Numbered from the stretch's first letter, positions 16,154-25,249 are shown. The stretch is 64,000 bases of DNA from CAVPDA01 sp963702495 (GCA_963702495.1 CAVPDA010000015.1:92432-156431); one strand, 5' to 3'. A program made the numbers and translations. Notes: generated by a model not told the origin, from the letters alone.

Positions 16154-18214
16154 GTGAACCTGGCAGGGCGGGGCGCCGCGCCTGCGTCCGACGCCGCGTC
16201 CGACTTCCCCAAGGCGCTGGCCGCCAAGCTCGCCCGGATCGGCATCCATGCCGAAGCGGATCTCGTGCTCCATCTGCCCCTGCGCTATGAAGACGAGACG
16301 CGCGTCGTGCCCATCGCCGCCGCGCGCCAGGGCGAGGCGGCGCAGATCGAGGGCACCGTGGCGGAGGTCTCCATCCAGTACCGACCGCGGCGCCAACTGG
16401 TGGTCCGGGTGGCCGATGCCGGCGGCGAGATCCTGCTGCGCTTCTTCAGTTTCTATCCGAGCCAGGTGAAGCAACTCCAGCCCGGCGTGTCCTTGCGCGC
16501 CTTCGGCGAGATGCGCGGCGGCTTCCTGGGGGCGGAGATGGTGCACCCCCGCTACCACGTCGTGGCGGCGGACGAGCCGTTGCCCGCCGCCCTGACGCCG
16601 ATCTATCCGACCACCGCCGGCGTGCCGCAGCAGACCCTGCGCCGCCTGATCGACCGCGCGCTGGAGCGCTGCGATCTGGCCGATGCCCTGCCGCCCCGAG
16701 TGTTGAAGCGGATCGACCTGCCGGCCTTCGCCGAATCCGTCCGGTTGCTGCATCATCCGGCGCCCGACGTCCCCAACTCCGGCCTGCTCGACCGCAGCCA
16801 CCCGGCGTGGCGCCGCATCAAGTTCGACGAACTGCTGGCGCAGCAGCTTTCCCTGCGCCAGGCCTATGCCGCGCGCCGCGCCCGCAGCGCGCCGCGCCTG
16901 GCGGCCCGGCATACCCACACCCGGTCCCTCCTGGAGCAACTGCCGTTCCGGCTCACCGCTGCCCAGCAGCGTGCGTGGGCCGAGATCAGCCGCGATCTGG
17001 CGGCACCGCATCCCATGCAGCGCCTGCTGCAGGGCGACGTCGGTTCGGGCAAGACGGTGCTGGCGGCGCTCGCCATGCTGCAGGCGGTGGAGAACGGCTT
17101 CCAGGCGGCGCTGATGGCGCCCACCGAGATTCTGGCGGAGCAGCACCATCGCAAGCTCGCCGCATGGCTGGAGCCGCTCGGATTGGACGTGGCGTGGCTC
17201 TCCGGCAGCCTGAAGAAGAAGCAGCGCGCGCCGCTGCTGCAGGGCATCGAAAGCGGCGCGACGCCGCTCGCCGTCGGCACCCATGCCCTGATCGTGGAGG
17301 CGGTGGAGTTCAAGGCGCTCGGACTCGCGGTCGTCGACGAGCAGCACCGCTTCGGCGTGCGGCAGCGCCTCGCCCTGCGCCACAAGGGGGAAAGTCCGCA
17401 CCAGCTCATGATGTCGGCCACGCCCATACCGCGCACCCTGGCCATGAGCTACTACGCCGACCTCGATGTCTCCGTGCTGGACGAACTGCCGCCGGGGCGC
17501 AGACCGGTCCTGACCAAGCTGATCGCGGAATCGCGCCGCGACGAGGTCATCGCCCGCGTGCGCGATGCCTGCCGCCAGGGACGCCAGGCCTACTGGGTGT
17601 GCCCGCTGATCGAGGAGTCCGAGGCGCTGGAACTGCAGACCGCCCTCGACACCTTTGCCCGCCTGCAGGGAGAACTCGCCGGACTGCGCATCGGCCTGGT
17701 GCACGGCCGCCTCAAGCCCGAGGACAAGGCGGCGGCCATGGCCGGCTTCGTCGCCGGCACGGTGGACCTGCTGGTGGCCACCACGGTGATCGAAGTCGGC
17801 GTCGACGTGCCCAATGCCTCGCTCATGGTGATCGAGCACGCGGAACGCTTCGGCCTCGCCCAGTTGCACCAGTTGCGCGGGCGGGTCGGGCGCGGCAGCG
17901 TGGAATCCGCCTGCATCCTGCTCTACCAGAGCCCCTTGTCCGATACCGCCCGTGCCCGGCTCAAGGTGATCTACGAGAACAGCGACGGCTTCGAGATCGC
18001 GCGCCAGGATCTGCTGCTGCGCGGCCCCGGCGAGTTCGTCGGCAGCCGCCAGAGCGGCGTGCCGCTGCTGCGCTTCGCCGACCTGGCAGCGGACGAGGAC
18101 CTGCTGGCCAGTGCGCGCGAGGTCGCAGCCGAACTCCTGGAGCGGCAGCCGCAGGCGGCGCAGGCGCATCTGGCGCGCTGGCTCGGCTCGCGCCGCGATT
18201 ACCTGCGGGTTTGA
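16154..18214 (+). CDS. recG: ATP-dependent DNA helicase RecG
   Basis: A branch-migrating helicase that processes stalled forks and Holliday junctions; 686 residues against 693 in E. coli. The N-terminal wedge/OB domain includes DLVLHLPLRYEDET and VRVADAGGEILLRFF. Superfamily 2 helicase motifs follow: I (GDVGSGKTVLA, about residue 294), Ia (APTEILAEQH), II (VVDEQHRFGV, DEQH about residue 393), III (MSATPIPRTLA), V (LVATTVIEVGVDVPNA) and VI (QLHQLRGRVGRG). GTG at 16154 was chosen because the upstream extension overlaps ridA and shows no RecG similarity. Confidence 0.96.
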   Translation: MNLAGRGAAPASDAASDFPKALAAKLARIGIHAEADLVLHLPLRYEDETRVVPIAAARQGEAAQIEGTVAEVSIQYRPRRQLVVRVADAGGEILLRFFSFYPSQVKQLQPGVSLRAFGEMRGGFLGAEMVHPRYHVVAADEPLPAALTPIYPTTAGVPQQTLRRLIDRALERCDLADALPPRVLKRIDLPAFAESVRLLHHPAPDVPNSGLLDRSHPAWRRIKFDELLAQQLSLRQAYAARRARSAPRLAARHTHTRSLLEQLPFRLTAAQQRAWAEISRDLAAPHPMQRLLQGDVGSGKTVLAALAMLQAVENGFQAALMAPTEILAEQHHRKLAAWLEPLGLDVAWLSGSLKKKQRAPLLQGIESGATPLAVGTHALIVEAVEFKALGLAVVDEQHRFGVRQRLALRHKGESPHQLMMSATPIPRTLAMSYYADLDVSVLDELPPGRRPVLTKLIAESRRDEVIARVRDACRQGRQAYWVCPLIEESEALELQTALDTFARLQGELAGLRIGLVHGRLKPEDKAAAMAGFVAGTVDLLVATTVIEVGVDVPNASLMVIEHAERFGLAQLHQLRGRVGRGSVESACILLYQSPLSDTARARLKVIYENSDGFEIARQDLLLRGPGEFVGSRQSGVPLLRFADLAADEDLLASAREVAAELLERQPQAAQAHLARWLGSRRDYLRV

Positions 18215-18217
18215 CGC

Positions 18218-18802
18218 GTGAGCCGGAAGCTCTTCACAGTCGGAACCGCCGCCGCCCGGGATGGCTGGAAGACGCACCTGCTGCGCGGGCACGACAGCGA
18301 GCCGTACTACGACTGGCTGGTGCATGTCGGGTCGCTGACGGGCAGGCTGCGCCAGCGCTGCGATGATTTCCGCGTCGCGCTGCTGCGCCAGGAACTTGCC
18401 CGCCCCGGCCGCGACGAATGGGCCGGGCTGCATCTGGCGCACCGCGATCTGGCCTGGGTGCGCGAAGTCGTGCTGTATTGCGCAGACACGCCCATGGTGT
18501 TCGCCCACTCGGTGCTGCCGCGGGGCGGCGTGCGCGGCGCCTGGCATCTGGTTGCCGGGCTGGGGACGCGGCCGCTGGGGGCGGTCCTGTTCGCCGACCC
18601 GCTCATCCGCCGCATGCCCTTCGCCTTTCGCCGGATCGACGCGCGCCACGCGCTGTATCATAAGGCCGTCCGCGCCGCCTACGACGATGGCGGTGAGGCG
18701 CCGCGCGAACTGTGGGCGCGCCGTTCCGAGTTCCGCCGCGGCGGCAGGCCGATCCTGGTGACCGAGATTTTTCTGCCCGAAATCCTGAAGCTGCACCCAT
18801 GA
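18218..18802 (+). CDS. ubiC: Chorismate--pyruvate lyase
   Basis: UbiC removes pyruvate from chorismate to give 4-hydroxybenzoate, the first committed step of ubiquinone synthesis. 194 residues (E. coli 165). Recognisable elements are LTGRLRQRCDDFRVALLRQ, WVREVVLYCADTPMVFAHSVLP (with the active-site arginine in VRE), GLGTRPLGAVLF, ELWARRSEF and the C-terminal VTEIFLP with the catalytic glutamate. The start is GTG at 18218, three bases after the recG stop. The stop overlaps the ubiA start by 4 bases (ATGA), so translation is coupled. Confidence 0.92.
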   Translation: MSRKLFTVGTAAARDGWKTHLLRGHDSEPYYDWLVHVGSLTGRLRQRCDDFRVALLRQELARPGRDEWAGLHLAHRDLAWVREVVLYCADTPMVFAHSVLPRGGVRGAWHLVAGLGTRPLGAVLFADPLIRRMPFAFRRIDARHALYHKAVRAAYDDGGEAPRELWARRSEFRRGGRPILVTEIFLPEILKLHP

Positions 18803-19674
18803 CGCTGCTGGAGCGACTGACGCTGTACGAGAGGCTGATGCGGCTCGACAAGCCCATCGGCATCCTGCTGCTGCTGTGGCCGACGCTGTGGGGCCTGTGG
18901 ATCGCGGCCGAAGGACGGCCGGGATGGCTGCTGGTGTGGATCTTCGTGCTCGGAACCGTGCTCATGCGCTCCGCCGGCTGCGTCATCAACGACTATGCCG
19001 ATCGCAACTTCGATCCCCACGTCGAGCGCACGCGCAACCGGCCGCTCGCCACCGGCGCCGTGTCCACGAAGGAGGCGATGATCCTGTTCGCCCTGCTCAG
19101 CCTCGCCGCGGCGCTGCTCATCGTGCGGCTCCAGCCCCTGGTCTGGCTGCTGGCGCTGGTCGCGCTGTTCCTGGCGGCGAGCTATCCCTTCACCAAGCGC
19201 TTCTTCGCCATCCCGCAGGCCTATCTCGGCATCGCCTTCGGCTTCGGCATACCCATGGCATTCGCGGCGACCCTTGATGCGGTGCCGCCGGTGGCTTGGG
19301 CGCTGCTCGCGGCGAACGTGTTCTGGGCCGTCGCCTACGACACGGAGTACGCGATGGTGGACCGCGCCGACGACGTCCGCATCGGCATCCGCACTTCGGC
19401 CCTGACCTTCGGCCGCTACGACGTGGCGGCGGTGATGGCGTGCTATGCCGTGGTGCTGGCGATCCTGGCGGCGGTCGGCTGGCACCTGGGCCGCGGCGCC
19501 GCGTTCTACGCCGGACTGGCCGCGGCGGCGGGCATCATGGCCTACCACTACACGCTGATCCGCGGCCGCGAACCGCGGCAATGCTTCAAGGCGTTCCTGC
19601 ACAACAACTGGGTGGGCGCGGCGATCTTTGCCGGTCTCGCGCTCGATTACCGGCTCCACCCCGTCCTGACGTAG
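18799..19674 (+). CDS. ubiA: 4-hydroxybenzoate polyprenyltransferase
   Basis: An integral-membrane prenyltransferase that attaches the polyprenyl chain to 4-hydroxybenzoate made by UbiC; 291 residues with about eight to nine membrane segments. Both Mg-diphosphate aspartate motifs are intact: NDYADRNFDPHVERTRNRP (from about residue 64) and DTEYAMVDRADD (from about residue 181). The N-terminal LMRLDKPIGILLLLWPTLWGL is typical. ATG at 18799 sits in the ATGA overlap with ubiC. Confidence 0.95.
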   Translation: MTLLERLTLYERLMRLDKPIGILLLLWPTLWGLWIAAEGRPGWLLVWIFVLGTVLMRSAGCVINDYADRNFDPHVERTRNRPLATGAVSTKEAMILFALLSLAAALLIVRLQPLVWLLALVALFLAASYPFTKRFFAIPQAYLGIAFGFGIPMAFAATLDAVPPVAWALLAANVFWAVAYDTEYAMVDRADDVRIGIRTSALTFGRYDVAAVMACYAVVLAILAAVGWHLGRGAAFYAGLAAAAGIMAYHYTLIRGREPRQCFKAFLHNNWVGAAIFAGLALDYRLHPVLT

Positions 19675-19830
19675 GGCGCGCATTCCCTCACCCCCGACCC
19701 CTCTCCCGAGAGGGAGAGGGGAGGCTCGACCCTCCTCTCCCCCGTCCCGGGGGAGAGGCCGGGAGAGAGGGCTGGCGCGCCGGTCCCTCGCTTGGCGCGC
19801 ACGGCGCGCCCTACGCCGCATTTGCCGCCG
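19675..19830. repeat. Intergenic composite of two palindromic repeat types
   Basis: Between ubiA and the minus-strand gene at 19850. It holds paired pyrimidine/purine palindromes: CCCCTCTCCC facing GGGAGAGGGG (about 19697-19724), and CTCTCCCCC facing GGGGGAGAG (about 19735-19757). A GGCGCGC.../...GCGCGCCCTACG palindrome (about 19785-19815) follows. These are common intergenic repeats of GC-rich proteobacteria; no gene is seen. Confidence 0.6.
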
Positions 19831-19849
19831 GCGACGGCGTCCTGCGCCG

Positions 19850-20488
19850 TCACTCGCCGAGCAGGCCCTTGATGCCGCTCTTGATGCTCTCGATGCTTGC
19901 CGTCAGTCGCACGCGCTGGCCCATCTCTTCGGCCACGACCTGCGCCAGTTCGACGGCCGTGATGCCGCCCCGGTCGCCGCCGACATCGTGGCTGCGCAGC
20001 CCCAGGAGTCCCGCCTCGCCTCCGCCCGCCAGCTCCATCCTGGCGTCCTGTACCGCGAGCAGATTGACGACCATGCGCTTCGCTCCCGGCTGCGGCTTCT
20101 GCTCCTTGATGCGGCGTTCCAGCAGCTCGAAGTTGCTGCCGGACGGCCCGGCTTCGATGATCAGGCGCGGGCCGGACACGATCAGCCGATTCACCCGCGT
20201 CACGTCCTGGGCCGGCGCCTCGGCGTCGAGTCCGATCTCGACCACCGGGGCGACCAGTACGTTGCCCCCGCCGAAACCGGGCGGGTTGGCGACCGTGAAT
20301 CCGCTGACGAGAAAGACCTTGTTCTGCTTCGACCAGGTCACTCCCTCCACCTTCACGGCGCTGCCGGCGATGGCGCTGCCCTCGCGCTCGATCGCGCGCT
20401 TGAGCACCTGGGACGGCGAGAACCAGAAATAGGCGAAGCCGCCGGCGAGAGCCAGGGCGATCACGGCCAGGATCAGAGACTTTTTCAT
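19850..20488 (-). CDS. Membrane-anchored AsmA-like protein
   Basis: A 212-residue protein. Residues about 4-22 (SLILAVIALALAGGFAYFWF) form an N-terminal membrane anchor; the rest is a predicted beta-rich periplasmic domain with VKVEGVTWSKQNKVFLVSG and VNRLIVSGPRLIIEAG. These resemble AsmA/DUF748-type repeats. A charged tail follows (ITAVELAQVVAEEMGQRV). Start ATG at 20488 was chosen for the anchor; the frame continues upstream into the neighbouring gene without support. It lies 13 bases downstream of the deacetylase-like gene on the same strand, so the two are probably co-transcribed. Function unknown. Confidence 0.6.
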   Translation of the reverse strand: MKKSLILAVIALALAGGFAYFWFSPSQVLKRAIEREGSAIAGSAVKVEGVTWSKQNKVFLVSGFTVANPPGFGGGNVLVAPVVEIGLDAEAPAQDVTRVNRLIVSGPRLIIEAGPSGSNFELLERRIKEQKPQPGAKRMVVNLLAVQDARMELAGGGEAGLLGLRSHDVGGDRGGITAVELAQVVAEEMGQRVRLTASIESIKSGIKGLLGE

Positions 20489-20501
20489 TTTGATTTGCCT
20501 G

Positions 20502-21471
20502 TCAGAGTTGCGGGTCCAGGGCAATGGCGGGGCATCCCGGCGCCTGCGCCGCCCAGTGGCGGGCGGCCTCGCGCACCGTGCGGAAATGGATGTCCACCGT
20601 GTCTTCGATGTCCTCGGCATAGCCGCCGGCCATCGTCACGGCGAGCGGAAGGGCGCGCGCGGCGCAGGCCGCGAACACCATGCGGTCGCGCTGCGCCAGC
20701 CCGTCCTTGGTCAGGGACAGACGGCCGAGGCGATCGCCGGCGAAGGGGTCGGCGCCGGCCAGGTAGATCGCCAGCTCCGGTGCGAAGCGGCGGAACAGTT
20801 CGGCCAGCGCCTGTTCCAGTTGGTTCAGATATTCGTCGTCGCCGGTGGCATCGGCCAGTTCGACATCGAGATCGCTGCACGCCTTGTGCGCCGGGAAGTT
20901 CTTCGCGCCGTGCAGCGACAGGGTGAAGATGCTGGCGTCGTCGCCGGCGATGGCCGCCGTGCCGTCGCCCTGATGCACGTCGCAGTCGATGATGGCGACA
21001 TGCCGCGCCACACCCTCCGCCTGCAGCGCCCGCGCCGCCACCACGCTGTCGTTGAAGACGCAAAAGCCGGCGCCGCGGTCGCGGTGGGCATGGTGGGTGC
21101 CGCCGGCGAGATTGACGGCGATGCCCTCGCGCCAGGCGGCACGGCAGGCGGCCATGGTGGCGCCGGCGGAGCGGCGCGAGCGCTCCACCATCTGGGGCGA
21201 CCAGGGAAAACCGATGGCGCGCCGCTTCCGCCGCGCTCAGGGCGCCTACCGCCACGCGCCGCACGTAATCGGCATCGTGGACGCGGGCAAGCTCGGCGTC
21301 GCTGGCCGCCGCCGGCGGCGCCAGGCGCACCTGCGGCAATTCCCGTTCCACGCGCTGGCGCAGGCGCAAATACTTCGCCATCGGGAAGCGGTGCCCCGGC
21401 GGCAGGGGCAGCACGTAGCGGTCGGTGTAGAAGGCCTGCATGGCGTAGGACGGCTGGAACTTGGCTCGCAA
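20502..21471 (-). CDS. Histone-deacetylase-family (AcuC/amidohydrolase-like) protein, frameshifted by one extra base
   Basis: A zinc-dependent deacetylase-fold hydrolase. Motifs present: PPGHRFPMAKY near the N-terminus, GGTHHAHRDRGAGFCVFND (paired active-site histidines), IIDCDVHQGDGTA (zinc ligands D-x-H) and AGADPFAGDRLG (distal zinc aspartate). The N-terminal 85 residues and the rest lie in two frames. Removing one base of the GG at 21215-21216 gives AARIGFPWSPQMVERSRRS and a 322-residue protein of normal length. TTG at 21471 is preceded by AAGGA at a proper distance; ATG at 21441 is the alternative. Substrates in bacteria include acetylated polyamines and proteins; none can be assigned. 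Confidence 0.82.
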
Positions 21472-21545
21472 TCGTCTATCCTTAGGCTACACGGGCGGCG
21501 GTCGCCCGTCGATACGTCTCAACCCAACGGAATGAGGAGAGAAAA

Positions 21546-21788
21546 ATGCGCAAACTCGCACTGCTGCTCGGGACGCTGTTCGTCAGCGCCTCGGCCTTCG
21601 CCTTCCATTGTCCCATGGACATGAAGAAGATCGACGATGCCCTGGGCAAGAGCCCGCAACTGACCGAAGCCCAGGCATCGCAAGTGAAGAAGCTGCGGGC
21701 GGAGGGCGAGGAGTTTCACAAGGCAGGCAAGCATCAGGAAGCCGTCGATACGCTGGCCAAGGCGATGCAGATCCTCGGCATCCAGTGA
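21546..21788 (+). CDS. Small secreted helical protein
   Basis: An 80-residue protein with a clear signal peptide (MRKLALLLGTLFVSASAFA, cleavage after AFA). A mature part of about 60 residues follows with one cysteine (HCPMDMKKID) and two amphipathic helices (LTEAQASQVKKLRAEGEEFHKAGKHQEAVDTLAKAM), like a single TPR-type hairpin. GAGGAG precedes the ATG and a strong terminator follows at 21810, so it is a single-gene unit divergent from the deacetylase-like gene. Function unknown to me. Confidence 0.75.
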   Translation: MRKLALLLGTLFVSASAFAFHCPMDMKKIDDALGKSPQLTEAQASQVKKLRAEGEEFHKAGKHQEAVDTLAKAMQILGIQ

Positions 21789-21809
21789 TGCTGTTGCGAT
21801 AGCAGGAGC

Positions 21810-21837
21810 GGGCCGGCCGCGTGCCGGCCCGTGTTTT
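21810..21837 (+). terminator. Rho-independent terminator
   Basis: An 8-bp perfect stem GGGCCGGC (21810-21817) / GCCGGCCC (21823-21830), loop CGCGT, followed by GTGTTTT. It closes the small secreted-protein gene. Confidence 0.85.
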
Positions 21838-21955
21838 CCGGGCACGGAAATCTCAGGAAAGGCGATACACCTCGAAAGTGCCGGTGATTCGCCGCTTCCT
21901 CCGCGGGCTCGCGTGCCGGCGCGGGTCCGCGAAAATCGACTCCTGCCCGACTCCC

Positions 21956-22573
21956 TCAATTCCGCGACGTCGGCCGCGTCTCGTCCCGCAGCAGCCCGTA
22001 GGCCTGAAGCTCCGATCGCGTGAGAATCCGCATGTTCTTCGGCGGCACTTTGACCATTGCGTCGTAGAGCGCCGCGCTGACCTGCATCTCGGCGAGGTAG
22101 CCGCGGATCTCGCGCGCCGAATCGTCACGCTTGGGAACGCCGGCCGGAAACAGAGCTGGAACAGCGACGGGTTGCGGGCGGTGGATGCCGACCCGCCCGT
22201 GCACCGCCCGCGTGGCCGCCCCCGCCAGCGCCAGCACACAGGCGCTGAAGCAGCGCCGGCGCGGCGGCACGTAGCCGTGCGCTGCCGCCGCCCGCAGGGC
22301 GCGGCCAAGTGCCATGGCCGCGTGCGCATCCCCGCCGCCGCTGTCGAAGCGCACCAGCAGCAAGGTCTTGCCGAGGTCGATGCGGTGCAGGATGCCGGCC
22401 AGCGTGAGCGGATCGCGGGCGGTGATCTTGCCGCTCACCGTGAGCGTGCAGGCTGCCGGCGGCGCCCGCTGCGGATCGCGGCAGGGCGTGGCCTCGGTCA
22501 CCGCGGCCTGCGCACCGACCGCAGCCGCCAGCATTACAGCCGCCGACAGCCGAAGCGCGGTCCGGCAGAGCAT
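21956..22573 (-). CDS. Periplasmic ClpP/SppA-like serine-protease-fold protein (COG3904-like)
   Basis: Residues 1-24 of the chosen start (MLCRTALRLSAAVMLAAAVGAQAA) form a signal peptide. The mature domain shows the crotonase/ClpP fold signatures of this family: LLLVRFDSGGGDAHAAMALGRALR, then RRRCFSACVLALAGA with the candidate catalytic serine (Ser110 in CFSAC), and HGRVGIHRP. The region AEMQVSAALYDAMVKVPPKNMRILT matches the usual C-terminal helix. About 205 residues. ATG at 22639 in the same frame is possible and would add a basic N-terminus; no ribosome binding site decides. Substrate unknown. Confidence 0.72.
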   Translation of the reverse strand: MLCRTALRLSAAVMLAAAVGAQAAVTEATPCRDPQRAPPAACTLTVSGKITARDPLTLAGILHRIDLGKTLLLVRFDSGGGDAHAAMALGRALRAAAAHGYVPPRRRCFSACVLALAGAATRAVHGRVGIHRPQPVAVPALFPAGVPKRDDSAREIRGYLAEMQVSAALYDAMVKVPPKNMRILTRSELQAYGLLRDETRPTSRN

Positions 22574-22639
22574 TCCGCACCGCGGGACGCGGCGGAGAAA
22601 CGGCACGAGGAATCTCGAAGGGAAGCACAGAGTCGGCAT

Positions 22640-23240
22640 CGATTCACGGCGTAAGGGGGCTCTGGGAGCATGCCACATCGGCCAGCGGCTTGCCTTCACC
22701 CGCCGCAGTCCGGCACTCCATCCGGCTGCTGCACAGAGCAAGAAGATCCCGCCTTCTGCACTGCCGAGGTAGTGGGTCAGGCCAATTTCGGTCTTCGCCA
22801 CGACATTCTCTGTGAGTTGCGGCGGAGGATTCGGCAGGAACACCAGTACCGCTTGTCAACAACGGGAATCCGGTATTCCGCCGCGCTTCCGCATTCGAGA
22901 TGCAGAGTGGCGAAGATCAATGCGGCCACGGCCCCCTTGATCCGATAACGAGTGTGCCGCCCGAGCGGGCGCAGCGTCCTGCTCTTTGCAGTCGGTCGCT
23001 CCAAGCGTGTGCGTGACAAGGACGGGACCGCCGGTGGCACTGACCCGGGGACGACAGCCTTGCTTGCGAAGCGTCAATGACAGGGGCAATCAATCCGCAT
23101 ATGGTGGCATTGTGTTTCAAGCCAGCCGGGGTCGCACATTGCGAATTTCCGCCGGAAACCACGCCGCGTTGGGCAACACCGCGCGTCGCGGAGGCTGCCG
23201 GGTGGATGATAGCGACGAGCCCGTCTTCCATATGCATATC
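22640..23240. other. 600-bp gap without supported gene
   Basis: Left edge of the accessory island. Short open frames on both strands lack ribosome binding sites, codon bias and recognisable motifs. No repeat longer than a few bases was seen. A purine-rich ribosome binding site (GAAGGAAGGAGG) at its right end serves the gene at 23261, whose promoter must lie here. Confidence 0.5.
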
Positions 23241-23260
23241 CGAAGGAAGGAGGGTCAGCG

Positions 23261-23944
23261 ATGGCCAACATTATTTGCAACGATAGGTTTGAGAGGGGAC
23301 TGCGTTGCTGGTCCCGGAGTGACGGCGTGGAGGTGGTCGATGCACCGCTGATGCCGGGTTCCAGTGTCCCCGCAGCGAGAATTCCTTCGCAGGGATACCT
23401 CGCCCAGAACCTGGAAGACAGGGTGCCGTCTGGGGACCACCTTTGGTTCATGTTGTTTTCCCTGGGCGGCACGGAGGCTGAACTCGATGTGCGCATCGAC
23501 TACTCAGACGGCTCGCGCGCCGACCACCGGCTGCGGCAGGAGTTCTCGCCGGTTCTGCCAGCGATTCGCAGGGGAGTCCCGGTGGAAAGGGACAACCCCC
23601 TTGCGCGGTTCAGGATAAGAAACGTCGGCAGCCAGGACAGCGGCGTCAGTCTCTTTAGCCTGGAGGGCGATCCTGTTCGGCTTTGCCTTTGCGATCGCCG
23701 TTCGGCGCGGCCTGTCAATCTTCCCTGGCCCGGGATGGATTGGGTGCGCGCCCACACATACCCCGACGGCTTCCATCCTTACGGAACTCCTAGATCAATG
23801 CCGATTGCACCCGAGGGTGAGTCTGCGCTTGCATCGCGCTTCCTCGACATCGAGATGAAACTCGATGAGATCCTCGATCTCCTGCGCCGCGAGCAGCGGC
23901 CGCTCCAGGGAAAGACGTCTAAGAAGGACGCGACTCGGGACTAG
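23261..23944 (+). CDS. Unrecognised protein with possible beta-sandwich domain and C-terminal coiled coil
   Basis: A 227-residue protein without signal peptide. Residues about 1-140 look beta-rich with alternating hydrophobic and polar strands (DHLWFMLFSLGGTEAELDVRIDYSDGSRADHRL). This pattern resembles a carbohydrate-binding-like sandwich. A proline-rich linker (LPWPGMDWVRAHTYPDGFHPYGTPRSMP) follows, and the C-terminus (about residues 190-227) is helical and charged (LDIEMKLDEILDLLRREQ), probably an oligomerisation helix. GAAGGAAGGAGG stands 7-8 bases before the ATG, so the gene looks real. I do not recognise the family. Confidence 0.65.
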   Translation: MANIICNDRFERGLRCWSRSDGVEVVDAPLMPGSSVPAARIPSQGYLAQNLEDRVPSGDHLWFMLFSLGGTEAELDVRIDYSDGSRADHRLRQEFSPVLPAIRRGVPVERDNPLARFRIRNVGSQDSGVSLFSLEGDPVRLCLCDRRSARPVNLPWPGMDWVRAHTYPDGFHPYGTPRSMPIAPEGESALASRFLDIEMKLDEILDLLRREQRPLQGKTSKKDATRD

Positions 23945-23954
23945 GGCAGTAGCA

Positions 23955-24017
23955 GGGGGCAGACCACGTTATTTCGGATAAACATGGTCTGTCCCCTATT
24001 GTCTCGCTATTGTCTCG
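23955..24017. repeat. GGGGACAGACCACG hairpin element, copy A, with 11-bp tandem tail
   Basis: A near-perfect inverted repeat: GGGGGCAGACCACGTT (23955-23970, counting one extra G) faces AACATGGTCTGTCCCC (23981-23996). It is followed by a tandem duplication of CTATTGTCTCG (23996-24017). The element supplies the last codons and stop of the truncated antitoxin gene at 24007. Related copies lie at about 24891-24970 and 25250-25292. Confidence 0.75.
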
Positions 24018-24222
24018 AGATGGCGCTCTTGGTCGTCCCCATGCGAGCGGCGACCGCCTCTTGCGTGAGACCAGCGCGAGCGCGGGTCGCCAGCATTTCA
24101 TGAGCGAGGGCGTATTCGACTTCAAGAGCGTCGTAGGCCTCGCCAAAGCCGCGGCGCCTGGATGCCTTCTCCAGGAACGCCTGATGGTCATGGCGCACCG
24201 GTTGGAATTTCAGATCAGCCAT
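24007..24222 (-). pseudogene. Truncated XRE-type HTH antitoxin
   Basis: 71 residues that match the N-terminal part of a common HTH antitoxin family (HigA/XRE-type): MADLKFQPVRHDHQAFLEKA, EYALAHEMLATRARAGLTQEAVAARMGTTKSAISR. Known relatives continue for about 25-30 more residues after the recognition helix (KSAxSRLE...). Here the frame ends two codons later inside the repeat element at 23955-24017, so the gene was cut at its 3' end by the repeat. No toxin gene was found on the upstream side. The DNA-binding domain is nearly complete, so residual function cannot be excluded. Confidence 0.75.
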
Positions 24223-24343
24223 TTTGAACCTCCGTCATTCGTTTCCGGGCGAGCCTGATTTCGTTCTGCGGCGAAAATTCACTCGACTACGGCCCCTTTA
24301 GCCCTCGACCGCTTTAACCGAAGTGGGGCATTTGCCGTGAGGC

Positions 24344-24752
24344 TCAGAGCATGAGATGCCGGATGGAACCGCACACGGAAATCAGTTGCGGGCCATCCAT
24401 ACGGCCGACGATCTGACGGATGACAGACCCCATTACCTGCTGGACGCCTGCCAACCCGAGGTTCGCCGACTGTTCCACGATGAAACCTGGCTTGGCCAGC
24501 TTGAGCGGTTTCATGAAGTAGTAGTCCATGCCACTGCTTGTCAAACTCAACCACCAGCTTCGAGAGGGCATGGCGGTGCGAGGTGGCATCCTCGGCCTGC
24601 TCGACGGTGCTGAGCAAGGAAAGTGTCTTCTTGCGCAGCGCCTCGGAGTGATAGAAACGAAGAAACGGTTGGGACGGTGCCGACGGCGCCGATGGCAGTT
24701 TGGGAGACGGCTTAACCTTCGAGGAAGGTACGCGTTTCGGGGGAGTAGCCAT
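24344..24752 (-). CDS. Conserved hypothetical protein, frameshifted by one extra base
   Basis: The N-terminal part is proline/serine/lysine-rich (MATPPKRVPSSKVK), followed by LRFYHSEALRKKTLSLLSTVEQAEDATSHRHALSKLVVEFDKQ. The second part lies in another frame (GMDYYFMKPLKLAKPGFIVEQSANLG, then VMGSVIRQIVGRMDGPQL and SVCGSIRHLML). Dropping the A at 24533 joins them into about 135 residues. I recall uncharacterised betaproteobacterial proteins with the same GMDYYFMKPLKLAK core, but no function. ATG at 24761 is an alternative start. Confidence 0.6.
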
Positions 24753-24890
24753 GTGCGCCATGATAGGGCGCGACGCGGGGACAAAGCGAGCGCTTCAGCC
24801 GAGGAATCGGAACGCCGGGAGAGCGGATAGGACCAAGTTCGAGTACCTGCACAGATCGAGTTCGCCCTGCCGTGCAAGGGAGCCGCTTCG

Positions 24891-24970
24891 GAGTAACAGG
24901 CGGAGTAACAGAGGGCCGACCACGTTATTTCGCGCCTGGAACCGATTGCGGGTACATGTGGTCTGCCCGC
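24891..24970. repeat. GGGGACAGACCACG hairpin element, copy B
   Basis: GGCCGACCACGTTATTTCG (from about 24914) faces ACATGTGGTCTGCCCGC (to about 24970). On its left side is a tandem duplication, CGGAGTAACAG twice (about 24890-24911). The TTATTTCG after the left arm is identical to copy A. Confidence 0.65.
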
Positions 24971-25249
24971 ACTTTCTCGGCCCTGCTTCAAGTGTGAATG
25001 GCGGTCGAAATCCGCACAAAGACGGCGGAACGACTTCTTCGGGCATGCGGTTTGCTTAGCGGCGACGCCATTGACGCCCCGTAGTCGATTCAAGCGCGGG
25101 CGAAGCCCGGCGCAGCGGACCTCTTACGCGGCGAAGGGGCCATATGCTCGGCGCTAACACCCTGTCGATCGTCACGTTGAACTTCATAGCATCCGCAGTC
25201 GCGAGGTTCAGGGGGAAATGCTGCCACAACAGATAGGCCAGGGCAAGAT

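Noticed and set aside
16049..18796. A 915-codon minus-strand frame opposite recG and ubiC
   Set aside because: It overlaps three well-supported plus-strand genes completely and shows no family motif.
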